DNA of 64,000 nt from Nymphaea colorata (lineage: Eukaryota > Streptophyta > Magnoliopsida > Nymphaeales > Nymphaeaceae): NCBI RefSeq assembly GCF_008831285.2, contig NC_045142.1, positions 253,001 to 317,000 on the forward strand. Direction: 5' to 3'. Each line of letters starts with the position of its first letter. Position 1 is the stretch's first letter. The notes beneath the pieces are model-generated. The model worked only from the letters and a program-made list of their open reading frames with translations, did no database searches and was not told the origin of the DNA. Of this stretch, positions 60,701-64,000 are shown piece after piece. A program made the position numbers and the translations under genes.

Positions 60701-63064
60701 AAAGTTCAAATTACTGATCCAATGAAAAGAAAAGAAAAAGAACAAAAAAATTCTTAAACGTATTCATCACAGCTTCACTGAGATTTTCTTTGTGATATAG
60801 GGGTATTTGGGATTTATGGCAGTGGTGTATAGGAAGAACAACAACAAGGAAACGGATAATAAAAAAGCACAGGAAAAAGGAAGAAGATACATTATTGTCA
60901 CAAATATCCTTCCAGGGTTTTTATTGGCAAAGCCTTCTCAGGTACTAACTGGTTTTTTCTGAGAAAATCTCGGGAATTAAAAAATAAAAAATAATACAAA
61001 ATTTTTTCTAAAAGAACATTGAAAAACACAAAGGAAACAAAATATTTTCATTTTGTTGCATGCAATCCACAAAACCACATCTCCAAGTCTAAAATGTGAC
61101 ATTTTTTCCTCTTTAACATGTTAATATATAAGATATTTATTTTTCTGTTAAGCCTCACAACGACTAGGCTGTGGGTCATCCAGGCATGTCTGGGTCCGTC
61201 CAGGGAACAATCTAGATGGGACAAAGCACTTAACTCCCTAAATCTCCTGAGCATCGGCAATGGGTCTGGCCATCTAGGCAAACAGGCGTACTTGGCGAGC
61301 CCTCCGATTCAAACTGGAGTCCTAAAGCATTATATCCAAATCCCCTCTCCTTCACAAAAAGAACAACTTCAGGACTGGAAGGGAACAAGAGAAAACTGGA
61401 GACACATCAAACTAACAAAGATGGAGATTGGAACGGATTACCCATCTCCAACATAATAGTCACTCCCATCTGCATTCTGTGACCCAGAAGAAGTTGGAGA
61501 ATTAAATGTGGGGGATGGAATGATAAAAAACGTTTTCAAAACTAGATGTTGAACACAGTTGGTCAAGACCCTAAGAAGACCATGGGGATGTTGATGACTT
61601 GATTTGAGTGGATCCATGTAGGATGACTGAAATAAATGAATATATAGACATGTATGAGACACATACATACATATGACAACACAGTCTGTTGACAGCCAAC
61701 TCAACCAATTAGTCAAGCTAGTTAGTGGACTAGCACGAATTACTCCTTACCCAATTCCCATCTTAGTTATAACCCCTCAACAGATCCTCCTACTAAAAGA
61801 TTTTTCATTACATGAATGATCCTCAAGACCACGAAATAAAACTATTATGCTATTAATACCGGAAGAGGATGTCGCCCTGTAGTTAGAAACCACTTGATGG
61901 AGCATTGCAACAGAAACCTCCCTTGCATAATCATCACACTTATTTTCTCTTTTGGAATGTCCTGAAAAAAATTGATATTTAATTGGTTTCCGACCAAAAT
62001 AACAAGCACACACAAACCACACATTCACTATTTGGTGTTAACAGAACCAGTCTATGCTTCCACCTGGTCTCATGTTTACAACAGCAGATTAGAGAATTAA
62101 TGTACAAATGGCCAGTCAAATTAAATACCATGCTCGTGCATCTCAAATACATATATATACGAGTAAGATACTGAGTTGCTCAAGAACATGATTATCAAAT
62201 AAAAAACATACAGAAACCAAGGACAATCTTGCGCACATACACATTGAACACAATAACAATGATGATAATGGCCATATGGTTGTCATCTCAAAACATGAAA
62301 CTTCTGTGATAAGCGACCATTCAAGAACTTTATAATCACCAAATCAACAAATAAAATAAAACTGTCTTTACTTAAAACTCATGATGCTTATGTAATGCTG
62401 TCATAATTGGCTGGACATAATTAAAAAGTTGCACACTATCATATTGATGAGTTTGTCACCGAACAAATTTTCATTTCTACATATTAAAAAGATAAGGATA
62501 CTAATATTTATGCTCTCTTTCTCTCCCTCCCCTTCTCCCTCTCTCTCCCCACAAAGTAACCAGGAAATTGATATAAATCTTACCTGAATAAACATGCTCA
62601 GTGCCTTTAGAGAGTGCCACTAACAGTACCGGTGTGCACAAGTTGAATTGAGCTAGACTAGAGCTTGGCCAGATCAATCTTGGCTGGACTTGTGCATACC
62701 ACCACCTGAGCTTAGCTCGAGCACAAGTCAAGCTTCACATGTCAAGTTCAACCTCAACTCAGCTACATTACAAAAGACCACAAGATTGAGTTGATTAAGC
62801 TCAAAAATGTGTTGTATTCATTTTAACATTTTTTAATGGCGTTTTTTAATTTAAACGGCTAATTTATTTATAGAATTTTTTTGCAATTTTTTTCGAAAAA
62901 ACACGTTTTCTGGGACTAGCTTCAGATATACCAGACAAGTGAGAAAGAGAGAGAATGTCCCTTCTCTGACTATGGAGAAGAGAGAGAGAGAGAGGGACAA
63001 TGTCCCTTCTATCGCCATGGAGAAGGGCCATTCTTTACCCCTATCTTGGCTGCCCCTTGACAGG

Positions 63065-63096
<32 letters not shown>

Positions 63097-64000
63097 CTCT
63101 AAAGTCTAAACTCATGGAAGAACATACACACACACACACATGCAAGTGCAGGGGCGGAACCAGGAACTTTTCATTAAGGGGGGGCTGAACTAAAGTTTCA
63201 AAATTTTAACAGGGTTCAAAATATAATTTTTCAATATTTTTATGTAGGCTAAATGAACATGCAATTTTTCTTTTTTTTGAAATTTTGAAGGTGGGGGCCA
63301 TGCCTCAGCCAGTCCCCCTAGCTCTTCCCCCTATGCACGCGCACGCTCTTAAACAAGCTTAACTGAACTGGATTTGATCAATTACTCGAGCTCAAGTTTT
63401 GGCTTGAGCTAAAACAAGTCAAGCTTGGGCTAGTTCAGGTGGCTTGACTCATTTTCTGACTTTATATGTGGGAACCACAACCTGATCAAGATTGCCCAGG
63501 TGTGTGAAATCCCCTGGCTCCTCTCTCCTCACCCCCAAGGCAAGGACCTGCTTGGTTTATGTAAGGGGCAGGTAGGCATTTTGACTCATTGTGCAGTCTT
63601 AACCATCAGCATGATCAAGGACTTAAGCATCATCTTAAGTATAATCGTAAACTGAGACTTTTGGAAATGAAAACCAAACCTTCATAAAAGTTGAGGTAAC
63701 TCTTTGAAAGTAAATTCTAAAATGATGGACAGGCTCAAGATAAATCAGAAACTTTGGAAATCATAATATGACCACCTGATAGAGCTTCAAGCCTTAAACC
63801 ATGTGAGTTCTCTTATGTATAACTTCCACTGTTCCACAATACCATTAAATTAGCTAATTGGTAAAACTTGGATACAGCATGCAAGCATGCATATACATGC
63901 AAGAGAGAACCTAAATAATTCCAGTTAAAATGATAGTAACCTTTTCATAGTCAAGAATTTTAAGAAAAATAGAAGTGAAAGTGTGTTCTGTAGTGTGCTC
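54055..64000 (-). CDS. Unrecognised gene, 3' part (eight exons, continues past the edge)
   Basis: I do not recognise the family. Exons in transcript order: 64000 (open at the edge)-63941, 62619-62584, 60263-60222, 59989-59909, 58634-58545, 56678-56155, 55693-55474, 54192-54055. They join without a frame break into 396 residues ending at a TAA. Every intron is phase 0 except the one after the 524-bp exon. The N-terminal part is helical and hydrophobic (SIFLKILDYEKWHSLKALS, MITAIVAFVAEING), like the end of an alpha-helical repeat domain, then a Lys/Glu-rich stretch (DEISKELSACKS, RQRLKELQ). The large exon is hydrophilic and Ser-rich with a basic GAKRRKK patch. The next has a basic helix (RRRRKIEAAKLRINKIM), an acidic DNVSDDEEYTD and DIDWEDCIIELLLLHL. 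The C-terminus is Tyr-rich (GYYRSLLGLYVF). A nuclear or scaffold protein is plausible but unproven. Short exons (36 and 42 nt) and the weak donor GTTTTA after 59909 are the least certain joins. Confidence 0.62.
56679..58544. other. Intron of the unrecognised gene
   Basis: About 1.9 kb, AT-rich, with an (AT)n microsatellite at 57676-57705. No exon with compatible phase was seen inside, although a short one cannot be excluded. Confidence 0.45.
60264..62583. other. Intron of the unrecognised gene
   Basis: About 2.3 kb. Contains (AAT)n near 60497-60515 and, at 60940-60980, a short 'ttttttctgagaaaatctcgg' segment also found near 11610-11632 in the UNC93-like gene. No exon was seen. Confidence 0.4.
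62620..63940. repeat. Repeat-filled intron of the unrecognised gene
   Basis: Holds two GCTTGAGC/GAGCTCGAGC-rich fragments related to R1/R2 (62640-62760 and 63350-63440). Between them lie two degenerate copies of a segment containing 'gagagagag..caatgtcccttctct' (about 62945-63010), a (GA)n microsatellite at 63069-63096, and a 'ggggcggaaccagga' fragment (63148-63190) similar to 7565-7600. Confidence 0.5.

Noticed and set aside
1-64000. CRISPR arrays, operons, phage or bacterial systems
   Set aside because: The window is plant nuclear DNA with introns throughout; the tandem repeats lack spacer structure.

Overview
This is nuclear DNA from a flowering plant. It is AT-rich, the genes are split by GT-AG introns from under 100 bp to several kb, and every recognisable protein is of a plant type. 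The lineage cannot be fixed from the window. The density of (TA)n/(GA)n/(CT)n microsatellites, small inverted-repeat elements and dispersed noncoding repeats points to a moderately large genome.

Layout from left to right. (1) 241-693 (-): an intronless, GC-rich histone H2B gene with a TATA box and histone-type promoter motifs upstream. (2) 5560-16188 (+): a ten-exon UNC93-like protein 3 gene, 442 aa after splicing. Intron 9 carries a Tourist-type MITE. (3) 16189-21098: repeat-rich intergenic DNA. (4) 29361-21099 (-): an eight-exon TIC32-type short-chain dehydrogenase, 326 aa, rebuilt by joining phase-compatible exons; two of these exons (47 and 80 bp) are easily missed. (5) 29362-37560: a long stretch with no supported gene. 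(6) 37.6-47.2 kb (+): the ribosomal RNA-processing protein RRP15, seven coding exons including a 20-nt microexon, with a probable 5'UTR exon near 37.8 kb. Its introns hold a nested pair of transposon relics. (7) 49730-52155 (+): ribosomal protein L35 (uL29), four coding exons, the first contributing only four coding bases, with a telo-box upstream. (8) 64000-54055 (-): the 3' part of a gene I do not recognise, eight exons and 396 residues in the window, continuing past the right edge.

The genes do not form a pathway. RRP15 and RPL35 both serve the large ribosomal subunit and lie 2.5 kb apart, but each appears to have its own promoter, and two adjacent genes are not enough to claim a cluster. 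Exon coordinates were read by eye from splice consensus, phase continuity and similarity to known families; no alignment or transcript evidence was available.

I found no undescribed multi-gene system. The most interesting items are the unrecognised minus-strand gene at the right edge, the nested mobile elements with intact target-site duplications in an RRP15 intron, a small family of GTCACA/GGGTGCG-ended elements with pyrimidine-rich cores, and several exact tandem duplications.
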